From positions 682,001 to 746,000 of the forward strand of contig JAMXBD010000577.1 of NCBI GenBank assembly GCA_024138025.1: a DNA stretch of 64,000 nt, given 5' to 3'. Source of the DNA: Combretum micranthum. Its lineage: Eukaryota; Streptophyta; Magnoliopsida; Myrtales; Combretaceae. Positions 23,940 through 36,720 of the stretch are shown here, in pieces. The notes under the pieces were generated by a model. The model worked only from the letters and a program-made list of their open reading frames with translations. It was not told the origin of the DNA and did not search any database. The position numbers were made by a program, and so were the translations under genes. The first letter of the stretch is position 1. Every line of letters starts with the position of its first letter.

Positions 23940-26900
23940 TGTAAGCCCTGGAAAATTTCAGTAAATAATTTCAAGATGAACTTCGAAAATAAACCCTAAA
24001 AATCACTCCAAATTAAAATCGAATTCAACTAGTCCAAAACACGAACGAATTCGGAACTTCTTAATCTTGAGAAAATGAAAATCTTTAAAATAAAATAAGA
24101 ACACAGTGGTCTTCAAATTCAAAACCACGACGTACAAAAATTTCCATATTTAACTCCGACTTATAAAATCGGGTAATATAAAGCTCAAAAACAAATTATT
24201 AAAAAGCAAATAACAATTGACTTTCGAAAATATAACTCAATTCAAGAATTCCGAAAACATTAAGAGATATTAAATACTTACAAAAATAAAATTTAAAATA
24301 AATTTCTCAAATTAAATATGTTGTATAAACATAAATATCAGTTTCCAAATTGTCAAAGGTCTAAACCGGAAAATCACCCGGAAACCCTAACCGGAATACA
24401 ATAGCGTTAGTTCGGCAACTTAGTGCCCCTAACCCTAGAGGCCGAGGCATAGCTAAATATGTAGAATAACTCATAGTAATACGAGTTTGTTTAAAAATAT
24501 CAGATTGGTAAATTTTTGACCTATTTCGAACCCGTTCGGATACAGACTTTGAAAAGCGTGTCCCGAGGCTCGAGATATCAAAATATACCAATAGTACCGT
24601 TAGACTCGTAATTTCATGAGATTTTTGAATATATCAGTTATATAATTTTCGGGTTATAAAAGTTACAGTTATAACCCTTTTATCGTATTTCTATTATTAC
24701 CGGTAATTGATTAGTCTTTTGCACTATTTATTTTTATTTATTTATTATAAAATTTATTATTCTTATAAAGCCTTATTTTTAGATAAATAATTTATATATT
24801 ATATAAAATTTTGTTTTTCTAAAAATTAGTTAGTTCGGGCTTTTACAGGATCAGATTCTGTTTAAGACCCGATACTAAAAATAAAATAAATTAATTTAAT
24901 AATTAAAAAAATATTTTTATTCTCATAAAATATTTTTTTAGAATTTTTCGGGTTATAAAAATATTATTTATAGCCCATAATCGCGTATTTTGACCGTACG
25001 TGTAACATATTTATTAAAATACTAAAATAATTCGAATAATTATTTAATTTTAAATATGAAAAATCTGCTACAAATATTTGCAATAAACTTTTTAATTTTA
25101 TTTTATTTTAATTTATTTTATTAATAAAGTGCTTTTACAACCCATACCTTCAAGTACACCTTACACATATCACTTCATTTTTACTTCAATCTTTCTACAC
25201 ATTATCCCACAATTGATGGCAGATTTTTGAACCTCTTTATGGCGCCATTGTCCTTCATTTATTCATATTTGGACTAAAATTAATTTATATTTCAATCCTT
25301 CTTCAAAAAGTTACATTACACATTAATTATACAATTCAATTTGAGTCAAATTTCAACAAAATCCTCCCTCTCTCCTCTCCATGTTTCACGTGCAGCATGC
25401 CCCTCCCCTTGGCTGCCTTGTTTTATTTTTTTTCTCTTCTTTCATTCATTAAAACACTCATTTTCTCTCACTCCTTCATTTATTCACTTTCCCTCTTTCA
25501 TTCTTTAATCTTTCTCTCTCATTTTTCCTCTCTTTCTTCTTCATTTCCTCTTGTTCCTCCATGAAAACAAGCTGCCCCCTTCTTCTTCCATGGCTTCCAC
25601 ACTTCATTTTTAAAGATTTCTAAGCAAATCTTCTTCCCAAAGCTCCATAGGTGATATAGGTAAAGTGTAATGAAGGTGTCATGCATCAAATAAACTTCCA
25701 TAAGCTTAAAAGCTTAGGATGATGATGCCAAAAATGAAATCTTTCTCTACTCCACTTTTATTATCTTGTATCTCAATTATTTTCTTGTTTAAAGTTGATA
25801 TATTTTGTAGATCTAAATTTTGTAGCTTTGATTTTGTTTATGCCATAATCTTGTTATTTAAGTTGTTATATTTGTTATTTCTTATGATTCATGCATAGAT
25901 CTATCATCCACATATTCATCATAGTGATTCATCCATTAAAAACTAGTTTAAAAGACTAGATCTAGTGTTTTGAGTTCATAAATGCATTAGATCTTTGTTT
26001 TATGTTCATGAGCCACTTGTGATGGCATGATGATGGTAGGAAGATTGTAGAAAACTCAAGATCTATCTTATTTTCAAGAAAAATCAATTTTGAAAATTCG
26101 GATGAAAATGGAACCATATTTAGAAAAGTGGTTTTTCAACTTCAAAATGTGTATTTTTCATTTAAAATGAAGGGCTTAGGGTATAGATAACATAAATGAG
26201 TAATTTTGATGAGCAAAGTTTAGATCTATGAGTTTAAAGTTTGTTTTCATGGGTTTCATCTAGGTGTATGTTCATATTATGTGTAGATCTTAGATTTGAA
26301 CTTGAACAAAATTTGTGAAATTCGTATTTTGGCAAGACCAACATTTAAAAACCACTTTTCAAGTGTCAAAATGTAATTTTTTCTTAAGAAAATAAAGGCT
26401 TAATATATGTATATCATCAAGACTTCTTTTTACAAGAATCAAAAGTGATTTCCAAAAGTTATTTTCAAAATGAAAATTCTATTTTCTGATTTTGGCCAAG
26501 GCATATTTTAAAAACATGTTTTCCAACTCAAAAATGAAGTTTTTATTTAAGAAACGAAAGGCTCATAAATAGACATGTAAGGAATAGATTTTCATGAGCT
26601 TAGATAGATTTATCAAAAGATATAACCAAAATGAATTTTGTAAATTCGGATCCCAACTAAGACCAATTTTTAGAACCCATGTATCCACTCCAAAACTCAT
26701 GTTTTATGTGAAAAATGAAGTATATAGGTAATAGATATCATTAAGCAATGATTTTTACAAGTTAAAATGAGTTTAGGCATGAGCAATGTGTAAAACAAGT
26801 AATGGAATTAAATTGGAAAATTTTGAGTTAGTGATCAAATTGTCAAATTCGTAATTTGAGATGATGCATTAATAATCACTTAGTATATGAGCTCAAATTG

Positions 26901-27656
26901 CAAGTTTTATGTATTAAATGAAGTCCTTAAGTAATAGGTATCATAAGGTCTTAAATTTTAATGCATTAAACAAGTTTTCCCAAATGAATCGTTCAAAAAA
27001 ATGGATTTTCTAAAATTCGGATTTTGAGTAAATCATATGGTTGAAAACATATTTACAAAGTGTAAAATGGGAATTTTTTTATGTAGAAATGAAGGTCATA
27101 AGTAGTGTATATATGAAGACTCAATTTTAACAAAAATAATTATATTTTCTTAAGTAACAAATCCAAAACAAATGGAAATGATAAAAGTTAGAAAACTAGA
27201 TTTTTCATAAGTAAGTTGTCATTATGGTCTCGCAAAATAATAGTTATAAATTTCCTTTTAGTAAAATCATCAAGAATCATGCATGCAATAGCTCATCTCA
27301 TGTCATTCATGTTAGAAATCACTCATATTGCATGTATTGTTAAGTTATTTAGTAGGAACATTTCAAACATTTACAAACTATTTTTCGGAAAGTGAAATTG
27401 TTGCTGACCTAATCTGATCCGAACTTTTCGAAGCTTCAAAGTTTTCAAAACTTGAAAAAATGTTAGAATTAGATAGATCTTTCGAAGTAGATAGAAATCG
27501 ATATATAATTTGCGAGATTCCGAGTTAAAAACCAATTATGGCCGTTTTAAGTCGGAATTCCCGCTTGGGACGAGAATTACGAATTTGATAGTTCGTATGA
27601 AAATTGTTTGGATTAGTTTGAGTTGAAATACTTATTAAAGTATTTCTTCCTTTTTA

Positions 27657-27704
27657 GGAGATCCCGAAATCGACGATTCACTACCACCGGATTACTATTA
27701 CTAG
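27657..27704 (+). other. LTR peptide exon, copy in S2
   Basis: CCTTTTTAG acceptor-like site, then GDPEIDDSLPPDYYY and TAG, then CCAATGACCGA|GTGAGT. Confidence 0.65.
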
Positions 27705-28221
27705 AAGACCGTGATCCAATGACCGAGTGAGTTTTCTCTTTGTTTTGTGACCTTGATTGTGATTATAGTTAGTTACATTAGAATTATAGAACAAGATAAA
27801 AATCGATATGAATGGGGATGGGATATATGAGACTGTGATGAATGTATGCCAAAGAATACTAAAGCATATCGAAACCATGATTTGATTGGATAACTGCAAC
27901 CGTTCATATTATTCCTGTATATGTATGATATTGGTTGGTCACTCTAAAGAATGTAAATATTTTTGTCCTAAACAAAAAACTTAAATTGGTCATGCTTCAC
28001 ATCGGACATATTACATTTGGTAGCATGCTACTCCTACGTAGGTCGATCGGTATGGTCCGTTGTTGCCTCGTTTGGATAACGAGCTCGATGCCAGAGCTCA
28101 TTCAGGGTACTGAGGCGCATGCGGATGCATTCTTGGATGAGCCTAGCTGAGTCGAGTGCTAAGAGCCGAGGGCTTGGGACTAGAAGCGGTCGTGAACTCA
28201 ATACCATTCCTAACCCAAGAT

Positions 28222-28268
28222 ACAGAGGGCGTAAATCCGTTCTGTGTGTGGGTTCCGGATACCCACGC
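28222..28268 (+). ncRNA. Conserved LTR double hairpin, S2 copy
   Basis: ACAGA/TCCGT around GGGCGTAAA (one A-C mismatch), then GTGTGGGT/ACCCACGC around TCCGGAT, with self-complementary TCCGGA in the loop. Confidence 0.6.
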
Positions 28269-28804
28269 ATAATTGCTTGCTCACGTGTTTGTTCATGCAT
28301 AGCATATGATTGACTAATACTTGTTTGTTATGGTACGGAATTAAGGGAATTCTCACTAAGCTAGTGTAGCTTATACCCCAATAGTTGTTTAAATGAACAG
28401 TTATCTCAAGAATGCAAGGTGGGGACCGAATTAGTTGGAGCCGAGAATGACTTAGGATTTCGGCAAGTAATACGAATGTTTGAAGTTATCTGCTAGTTTT
28501 AGGATTTTGTCTTGTAATAGTTTATGCAGGGAAGCCTGTGGATGAATGTAATTGGAGTTGAATGATTTGTATTTTGAAGTGTAGTGATTTACATCTGAAG
28601 TATAGTAAATTTGTATTTCCTTTACATTGTTACTCAAGCTATATCAACGTAAAAATGTATTACTCCGATGAGTCTCCTCCATGTGTTAGACGCCTTGTAC
28701 ATAGTATGGAAGCCTTTGCGTGACTAAGGTGGTCATTCTTAGGATTTAATATTGTGTACGGTGGACTGCCACGTTTAGGGTACCCTTCGGGGCGTGACAA
28801 CACT

Positions 28805-29283
28805 GATAGATAAGATTAAGGAATCTTAGCGATATGACGATGCTATACAAAAGGTGAGACATGAAGTACAAGGAGAAAATATGTTGATTTCGAAATAGAT
28901 AAGGAGGATGTAGGAATGCAGAGAAGATTATGTATGCCAGATGACGAGGAATGAAAATGGATTATGAGTAAGGCACATACTCGGGATATACAATATACCT
29001 AATGGTATCAAGATGTACCAAGATCTTAAAAGTTGTTTTGGTGGAATTGCATGAAAAGAGATGTAGTTGAATTTGTAATGAAGTGTTCATCGTGCCAACA
29101 AGTAAAGATTGAACACTAGAGACTAGAAGGACTTTTGAAGCCATTGACCATACCAGAATGGAAATAAGACCAAATTACGATGGACTTTATGTGTGGTTTA
29201 CCCCGAACATCAACTGGATGTGATGCCATATGGGTCATAGTGGATCGACTTACTAAGTCGGCACACTTTATCTCTATCAACAT
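28805..29283 (+). pseudogene. int: E1 integrase, zinc-binding domain and start of core
   Basis: Recognisable in scattered frames: KCSSCQQVKIEH (the CC of HHCC), [24 protein letters not shown] with the first catalytic Asp, and [14 protein letters not shown] with the second. Several stops and frameshifts. S3 interrupts the core directly after this. Confidence 0.8.
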
Positions 29284-29777
29284 TGTCACGCCCCAAGGGT
29301 TACCCTAAACGTAACAGTTCGCCACACTCAATATTAAAGCTTAAGTGTGACAACCTTAGCCATTCTCAAAAGTTTTGATATTAAGTGTAAGGCGTGCTAT
29401 CACAATTAGAGGACCATACATGGAATTATGAAGCTTAAGAAGATAATAACACATTACGAAAAGAGGATTCATATATTCATTGTTCATAATAAGATCTTAC
29501 AAAACTTAGGGGTATTCCCTATTCTCAAATCTATTATCAGAATATTTCTATATCTTATCCAACACTAAACTTCATCTAGAAATTCCTTAACCAGAAGGAA
29601 ATTACCTGACTGTAGGGTCCACGTAGCCTCAACCACAAATAAGGAAACTACAAAAGATAGCTATATGGGTATAAGCTACTAGGCTTAGAGAACTATTTCC
29701 ATAAATGTCTTGAATTGAAATTTCAAACAAGTTATTTAAGCAAACAAATGAGATGCAACATCCAAGTGGCAGATAAG

Positions 29778-29827
29778 CATATAGTTTTCTGGGAACTATA
29801 TGTTGAATGGATTTACGCCCTCCATTC
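29778..29827 (-). ncRNA. Conserved LTR double hairpin, S3 copy
   Basis: Minus strand: GAATGGA/TCCATTC around GGGCGTAAA, then CATATAGTT/AACTATATG (9 bp, perfect) around CCCAGAA. Confidence 0.65.
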
Positions 29828-30365
29828 GGGGTTTGGTGATACGTAACCTTAAAATAAGTAGTTTTAGTTAAAAAGATTCGTGCTTTCGATCAATATCACG
29901 AAGCACATTAAGTCTACTTGAATTATGCTTTGCTTCCGGACTATCCGCCAAGCATTTTCTCCATGTTGCCAAGCAATCGCTTTCAATCACTCCGCCAAGT
30001 GTTGTTTTCGACCTAAACTACCATCCTTCTCACCCAAGGATAATAGCCCAATGTAATGTGACTTACTTCGTGGTATGCATGAACCAATTTATTTATGACT
30101 TCATAGCATCATTATTATCAAAGTTACGGTGACCATAGAATTTCAAATAAATCAAGTGTTATACTAAAACAAACATTTAATCAATTTCTGTCTTGATATT
30201 CTTAGGGTCTTTTCAATCAATTACCTTACATACATATTCATTTTTCTTTCCTTAATTCTAATGAGACTAGATTACAAGCATAATCAAGTAAAGCATTTTA
30301 AGGAAATAAACTCACGTTGCCATGACGACGATTTCTCTAGTGGATGAGTCACTCACACAATCCTC

Positions 30366-30413
30366 CTAATCGAAATAGTCTTTGGGGTATAGGTATCCTT
30401 CGTCGGAATCACC
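30366..30413 (-). other. LTR peptide exon, copy in S3
   Basis: Minus-strand GDSDEGYLYPKDYFD then TAG; TAGCTAG acceptor-like site before, CATGGCAAC|GTGAGT after. Two residues differ from the S0 copy. Confidence 0.6.
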
Positions 30414-32091
30414 TAGCTAAAGAAAATACTCAAATGAGTATTTCTTGATGATTTTCTTGAATTTTGACAAAACAATGTCATGAGAATGCTAAATTCGTAT
30501 AAAGGAGAATTCCAATTTAAAATGGTCATAACTTGGTCATTTTAACTCGGAATTGCGCATATAATATATCGATTTCTACCTACTCAAAAAGATCTACCCA
30601 TTTCTAAAACTATTTTTAACAAACTAGATCATATAGGCTCTGAAACAGTGGCGATAAAATTCACCACGAATTTTCCAACCCGAAAACAATTTTGGTTCAA
30701 TCATTAAATCTTTCAAAATTTGTTTGATAAATACTTAGTTATCTATATAGTTGAAAATTCTCTTTTTATAGCTACTTAACTCAATTATTTTCATCTCAAG
30801 TGTTTGTTGTCCATTCATGTTTCTTGAGAAAAACAATGTCACTTTGGATTTAGAAAAACTATAGTTTATAAGAAATTCTTTTTGTAAATCTTTTAAAATG
30901 AATACGTTGATTCTTTTGTTTTTAAAGAATTACTTTATTTTTTACTTATTATTTTCTTAGATGAATTTTCGAAAAAATAATTTCTTCTTTTCCTAAATTC
31001 TTTTATATTAGTATTTTTTCCTATTTATTTCCTATACAATTTTTCTTTAACCATTTGTTTAAAAAGATCTAAATTAGAAAATTCTTATAACTTCCTCTTA
31101 ACGTTTTCCTTTATGTTATGTTTTTAAAAATCATCTTGTAAAGAAATCGTTTTTTTTTTAAAAGCAAAGTGATATAGAATGATTTAAAAAGTTCCTTAAA
31201 CAAAAATAGTTCAAAAATTGTAGTGAGTTGTTCTTAAAACTTGAAAAGAAATAACTTTTACTTTTGCTAAACCATAGGTTTTATATTTCATATAAACTTA
31301 TTCCTAAGTGAAAAAATCTCCTTTCTATCAAGTATTTTAGAGCTTTGAAAAATTTGGACAACAATCTTAATGGCATGATTTATGAGAAATAATATCAACA
31401 AGCGAAAATAACATGAATAATAAATAAAGTCAAGTATTGGGAGTTTTAGCTTCTTCAAGGCTCCCAGGACTAAGAAGTAGACTAGTCCTAAAAGAAAAAT
31501 AAAATGAAAGCAAGAAAGAAAAAAATTGTTTTGACTTGATGATGACAAGTCTAAGACTAGAGACTAGTCTTAAAATAACAAGAAATAAATAAATTACTTT
31601 GCATGAAAATAAATAAATTACAAGTAAGCTTATATGCTCTAAAGAATATGTACATATAGATAGATACATAGTAATACTTAGGTATAATGACAATAATATG
31701 AACAAAGTAAAACAATATAAACATAAATGGATTTTCATGAACAAGAATAATACATGAACATAGTGTAGCTTCCATAACACTTAGTTTTTGCAAACTCACA
31801 CCATGGTCATGTAAAGTTATTGACATGAGGAGAAGAAAATAATAAGAAAAGTTTACCTAAATAAGGCTTTTGTTGTAGGTAGAAAGTGGTTTTGTAATTA
31901 TTTAAAAGAGTTTTGGGAGGGTATTTGGAGAGAGTTTTGAGAGGGAATTTAAGAGAGTTTTTGTAGAGTTTGTGAGTAGTAATTGTGTGAAAGAGTGAAA
32001 GAGGATGATGGTATTTATAAAAAATGTGGAGTGATTTTTGAGTGATTAAATAAAAGAAGATTGAAACAAAAATTGAGGGGATAGGTGGTTT

Positions 32092-32108
32092 GGGGGGGGG
32101 GGGGGGGG
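32092..32108. repeat. G17 homopolymer in S3
   Basis: Seventeen consecutive G in the transcribed leader region of S3 (C-run in transcript orientation). Homologous positions in other LTRs are only C/T-rich. Confidence 0.9.
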
Positions 32109-32749
32109 TTAGGTGGGGCGCGCGGCCATGCTTTAATGGGGGGAGAGGAGTGTTTTAATATTTTTATTTGTTAAATAAATGTAATATTACGTAAGGTAGA
32201 TGTGAAATAAAGTTATGGGAAAGGTAAAAAGTAAAGGTTATAGGTTATGGTGTTTGTAAGAGTAGGTGTAAGAAAAAGTAGAGATAAAAGAATAGTATAG
32301 AATAGTAATGAATAGTGTAATGTAAAGTAGATATAACTAATAAAGTACTGGTAGTGAGAAAATACGCATATAATTGCGATATTTGTTTTGCTTATAAAAA
32401 AATTATAAAACTAATATTTTTGAAAACCTTATATTTTTACGAATGTATTGGTATATTTAGAATATTTTTACTATTGCGAGTCTTGGAACACGTTTTTCAA
32501 GAACTGTATCCTATCGGATTCGAAACGAGTCGCAGGTTTACTAATATGATCTTTTTAAGCTTCCTTAGATAATTACGAACTATTCTACATACTAAACTCT
32601 TACTTACTCTCTCGGGGTTGCTTATTCGAGATTACTGGATTTTAAGCTATTACATATAACTAGGTTTTGTTGACTTTTAGGTTTTCGGTTGACTTCCAGA
32701 TTAGGGTTTAAGCTAAATCGATCTCAAAGCTTTTGGGGTTTACAAACAT

Positions 32750-33466
32750 GACCTACTTGATGGAGAAGTAGGCCCGGTTGTATTTGAAGGTGATTGTAAG
32801 ACTGCATGGAATTCTAGCGGGAATTGTATCAGATCGAGACCTCCAATCGTGTCAAAATTCTGGACAAGTCTTCAAAGTTGTATGGGAACTAAATTACATT
32901 TCAATATGGCTTATCATCCACAAATCGATGGACAGTCAGAGTGAACTATTTAGACCTTGGAAGATATGTTGTGAGCCTATGTCATGGAATTCAAGGGAAG
33001 TTGGGGAGCTCATTTACCTTTGGTAGAATTTGCTTACAACAACAACTACTATTTGACGATTAAAATGCCACCATATAAAGCTTTAGATGGAAGAAGGTGC
33101 AAATCACCTCTATTTTGGGATGATGTGGAGAAGCTAGTTATTGTACTGGATCTCATCTAGGATGACGCAAACAAAGTTAGAATCATTCAACAAAGGATGA
33201 AAGAGGCCCAAGATAAGCAGAAAAGTTGGGCAGATCAAAAGTGCCTAGTTCTTGAATTTGATGTCAGTGACTATGTATACCTAAAGGTAAATTTGATAAA
33301 AAGTATTCATCATATACAGGCTCAAGGAAAGCTAAGCCTAAGATATATTGAACCATTTGAGGTTCTTGAACGAGTGGGAGATCTAGCTTATCGTGTGGCA
33401 CTATTGCTAAATTTATTGGGAGTACATAATGCCTTCCATGTTAAGAAAGCGTGTAGCCGACCCTGA
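32750..33466 (+). pseudogene. int: E1 integrase core end and C-terminus
   Basis: Continues the core after S3: LYLKVIVRLHGILAGIVSDRD, AYHPQIDGQSE near the last catalytic Glu, then [12 protein letters not shown]...PLFWDDVEK, and a clean stretch 33197-33466 (KSWADQKCLVLEFDVSDYVYLK; GKLSLRYIEPFEVLERVGDLAYRVAL), the GPF/Y-like module before the chromodomain. Confidence 0.85.
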
Positions 33467-33713
33467 TCGAATCGTAGAGCTCGAACCAGTTAGATTAAAG
33501 GAGAACTTGACCTACGAAGAACACCTAGTTCAAATTCTAGATCGGAAGGTTGAAAAGCTGAGAAAGAAGAAGATCTGATACGTCAAAGTATTATAGAGGA
33601 ATCATTCACGTGAAAAGGCAACTTCGAAGCCGAAGAGGATATCTGAAAGAAATATCCGAATCTTTTCGAAGAATTAGGTACGAATTTCAAGTTTTGAGGA
33701 CAAAACTTTCTTT
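33467..33713 (+). pseudogene. E1 chromodomain, degenerate
   Basis: [22 protein letters not shown] and QILDRKVEKLRKKKI match the E2/E3 chromodomain entry. Two stops and frameshifts obscure the core; it ends SFEDKTFFKGG into the polypurine tract. Confidence 0.75.
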
Positions 33714-33725
33714 AAGGGGGATAGG
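33714..33725 (+). other. E1 polypurine tract
   Basis: AAGGGGGATAGG immediately before TGTAAACCC, the LTR start. Confidence 0.75.
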
Positions 33726-33726
33726 T

Positions 33727-34184
33727 TGTAAACCCTTGAAATTTCGTTAATATTAAGCTTAATTTAGAATTAAAAGTCAACCATGAATCCTAAAGGTTAA
33801 CAAAAGACTAGTATAAACCTTAGAATTTAGATCCGACATTCCTTTACTCTTTAGCCTTAGAAAACGAAGTTGAAATAATTAGTGATAATAGTTCATAATA
33901 ATATAAGGAAGCGTAAAAATATTAGACTCATGAATTTTGAGTGTCCTTCGGATTCGAATAGGATCAACTCTCGAAAAGCATGTCTCGGGACTCGGAATAG
34001 TAAAAATATTCTGATAACATCGTCAACACCGATTTAATACAAGGAATTTAAAAATATCAATTTCGTAATTTTTTGGTAATTGAAAATAACAGATATTGCA
34101 TTTATACGCATATTTTTTTACTATCAGTGTATTATTAGTCTTGTTTACTATTCATTGTCCTATACTAATATTCATTACTATTCA
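33727..34184 (+). mobile_element. E1 3' LTR, first 458 bases
   Basis: Starts TGTAAACCCTTGAAATTTCG and is homologous to the first part of S3, including the GAAAAGC...CTCGGGACTCGG block near 33975. E3 interrupts it. The expected continuation (pyrimidine-rich leader, then ~2.9 kb) is not recognisable after 59371, so the distal part appears deleted. Confidence 0.8.
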
Positions 34185-34747
34185 TGTAAACCTCACAAAT
34201 TTTTCACATTAGTACACTACTCTAAAGTAGAATGTATGAATTAGTTAATAAACTTAGATTCCAATAAAAACCTATGAATAGATCAATGCATTGAATTTGG
34301 CTAGATAAGGATCTAGAAATTGAATAAAGAACTTCTTTAACCCTAATTGATACCAAAAACGAGATTTCGTATCTTGAACGGATAATTCAAGATATGATTA
34401 AAGGAAATCTAAATTTTCAAACCCGAAACTTGTTATACAAATAGATTAAATAGAAAAATATAAATATAGAGATTAAATGGCTGCTTTTGAATTCAACAAT
34501 GATTTGAGATTAGAACAATGAGTAGTAATGAGCCTACGCATGGATTTAAACCCTAAATTCAAGATTCCTAGATAGTATTAAACGCTACTAATAAGATTTC
34601 ATAATAGGTATCAAAAATTAAAGATAAATAGATAATTTAGCTTCTATATCAAATGCGATATTAAGTAGTTAACAACTACGCTTATAGACAGGAAACAATA
34701 ACCTAAAGATAAACCGTTAGGATTATAAATACACAATAAATACATAA
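34185..34747 (+). mobile_element. E3 5' LTR, segment 1
   Basis: Starts TGTAAACCTCAC and matches 52264-52830. Interrupted by S4 after CATAA (34743-34747). Confidence 0.9.
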
Positions 34748-36003
34748 TGTAAGCCCCGGAAAATTTCAGTAAATAATTCCAAAATGAACTTCGAAATAAA
34801 CCTTGAAAATCACTCCAAATTAAAACCGAATTTCGACAAATCCTAAATACGAATGAATCCAAAAATTTCTCAATCTTGAGAAAATCTAAAATAAAATAAG
34901 GACTACAAAAGTCCTTAAGTCCAAAAACCATTACGTAAGATAAATTGCTTACCTAATCTATAATTCATAAAATCGGGATAAAAATAAAACACAGTGATAA
35001 TTTGCTAAAAGCAATTAATCCATAACATGACAATTTGAAGGATCAGGAAATCACCAAAGGCCAATTCCATAATTAGGCTTTGGCACGATTAAGAAAACTT
35101 CATCTGCCAATAATAAAATATAGACTTTGGAAATTCCCCAAACGACCAGACTAATAATCCTAAGAGACGGAAATCACAATAAAGCCCTAACGATCAAATC
35201 AAACTCCCAAGAATCATAGAACGAGTTAGAAATTGAAATCTCGTAATCTTAAGAAGGAAGAATTCAAGAAACAAAATAACAAATTAAATAATCCTTAAAG
35301 TTAACCAATTGTTCATAAAACCTTAAATCGAAGCAAAAATAAATTCGAAAACAAAACACTATGAAGATCCTTTTTCAAAACAAATTATAAGAATCAAGAT
35401 TTCCCCAAATCATTCCAAAAATCGATATTGACTCAAACTCAAGAAAATCATATCTGGTAACCATTACCGATATAATTCCGAATATAATAATTCAACTCAA
35501 GATTTCCGAAAGCAATAGAGATATTAAATACTTATAAAAATAAAATTTAAAATAAATTTCTCAAACTAATACGTTGTATAAACAGAAAATCTAAGTTTCC
35601 AACTTGGCAAAGGTCTAAACCGGAAAATCATCGGAAACCCTAACCGGAATACAATAGCTTAAGTCCGGCAATCTAGCGCCCTTAACTCTAGAGGCCGAAA
35701 GATAGTTTAAATAAGTAGAATAGCTCGTAGTAATATAAGTTTGTTAAAATATCAGATTGGTAAATTTTTGACCTATCTCGAACCCGTTCGGATACAGACT
35801 TCGAAAAGCGTGTCCCGGGACTCGAGATATCAAAAATATACCATTAGTACCGTTAGACTCGTAATTCACGAGATTTCTAAATATATCAGTTATATAATTT
35901 TTCGGGTTATAAAAGTTACAGTTATAACTTTTTATCGTATTTTCATTTCGACCGGTAATTGATTATTCTTTTGCACTATTCATTTTATTTCATTACACAA
36001 TTT

Positions 36004-36030
36004 TATTATTATTATTATTATTATTATTTT
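36004..36030. repeat. (ATT)n microsatellite at the S4 internal junction
   Basis: Run of TTA/ATT triplets ending exactly where the S1/S6-like LTR unit begins. S5 has an A/T-rich remnant at the same place. Confidence 0.85.
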
Positions 36031-36712
36031 TATACCCTGGGTTTCCTAGTAATCAAGTAAACTTCGAAAACCAGAAAATGAAACCCTAAATCAGTTTAGT
36101 TCAAAGCGTTATGAGAAAGACCTAGAAACCCTGAATCCGGCTTTTCCTCGATTTCCAAATAAGAAACTTTTATAAGCAAAATTAATTTTGAATATAGTTC
36201 TTGATTATATTTCAAACCAAGAAAAGATCAGATTTTAAGAAAATTTCAATTCCGGGTCATCCCGAGACCCATTATAGAAAAGCGTGCCCCGGAACTAGAA
36301 TTTCAAAAATTTCTTTATGAATACTCATTTGAATCGAAATAAAATAAGGATTTCAAAAATATATTTTTCATAATTTTCCGGCTTATGAAAAATACAGTTA
36401 TAGCCTTTTTATTCGTATTCCATTACTACCGGGAAATCAAATTGTCTTGTCAACTATTCCTCACTATTCAAAAAGTACAACCTATGACTACCTATTAGCT
36501 ACCCTACAAGTCTAACCCTTACCATCACTCACATCAAACCCATTCTTCCATAACTTTTGTCCCTTAACTTCTCTTACACTCTTAACTATTTCACATCAAG
36601 TTAAATCAATCAAACTTTTTCTCCCCCCCTCATGAATAGTGACCGAGTGAATAGTCCCCCATCCATGCTCCATTTAAAATTTTCCTTCTTCTTTTAACCT
36701 AAATCCATTTCA

Positions 36713-36720
36713 TATATAAG
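36713..36720 (+). promoter_or_regulatory. LTR TATA box, S4
   Basis: TATATAAG followed by a long CT-rich tract (TTTCCTCTCTCTCTCC), the plant TATA plus Y-patch arrangement. It lies about 680 bases into the inner LTR unit. Confidence 0.6.

Larger units (their letters stand above)
23940..28799 (+). mobile_element. S2: long solo LTR (4.86 kb) in E1 linker
   Basis: Starts TGTAAGCCCTGGAAAATTTCAG and ends ...CCCTTCGGGGCGTGACA, with a perfect ACACT duplication (23935-23939, 28800-28804). It has no internal coding region. The first ~760 bases match the start of S4/S5 and the last ~1.4 kb match their ends closely. It carries two copies of a promoter-proximal GGTTATAA block (near 24650 and 24952), suggesting the same chimeric origin as S4/S5 with a decayed inner junction. 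Peptide exon at 27657-27704; double hairpin at 28222-28268. A pyrimidine-rich leader lies at about 25330-25640. Confidence 0.92.
29284..32744 (-). mobile_element. S3: solo LTR in E1 integrase
   Basis: Minus strand from TGTAAACCCCAAAAG (32744) to ...GGGGCGTGACA (29284), 3461 bp, flanked by AACAT at 29279-29283 and 32745-32749. Same family as S0 and probably E1 itself. Contains the peptide exon (30366-30413), double hairpin (29778-29827), donor TTTAG|GTAAAC near 31855 and a 17-base G run (32092-32108) in its leader. Confidence 0.92.
1348..34184 (+). mobile_element. E1: outer Tekay-like Ty3/gypsy element, heavily interrupted
   Basis: E1 is one element in five internal pieces: 2398-5618, 9022-10345, 23525-23939, 28805-29283 and 32750-33726, about 6.4 kb in total. 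S1, E2, S2 and S3 were inserted between them, each leaving a 5-bp target duplication. Reading across each junction keeps the order protease, reverse transcriptase, RNase H, integrase, chromodomain. Its 3' LTR starts at 33727 after a polypurine tract and is interrupted by E3 at 34185. Many stops show it is long dead. The distal part of its 3' LTR was not found on the right side of E3. Confidence 0.85.

Noticed and set aside
28340..28380. Third possible conserved hairpin TAAGC...GCTTATACCCC near the last acceptor
   Set aside because: Present in S0, S1, S2, S4-S6 and E1, but the stem is only 4-5 bp and pairing in E2/E3 is doubtful; could be part of a splice acceptor context.
31430..31780. Hydrophobic minus-strand ORFs in S3, looking like small membrane proteins
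   Set aside because: They lie in AT/CT-rich LTR intron sequence and arise from T-rich codons; not kept in S0 or other copies.
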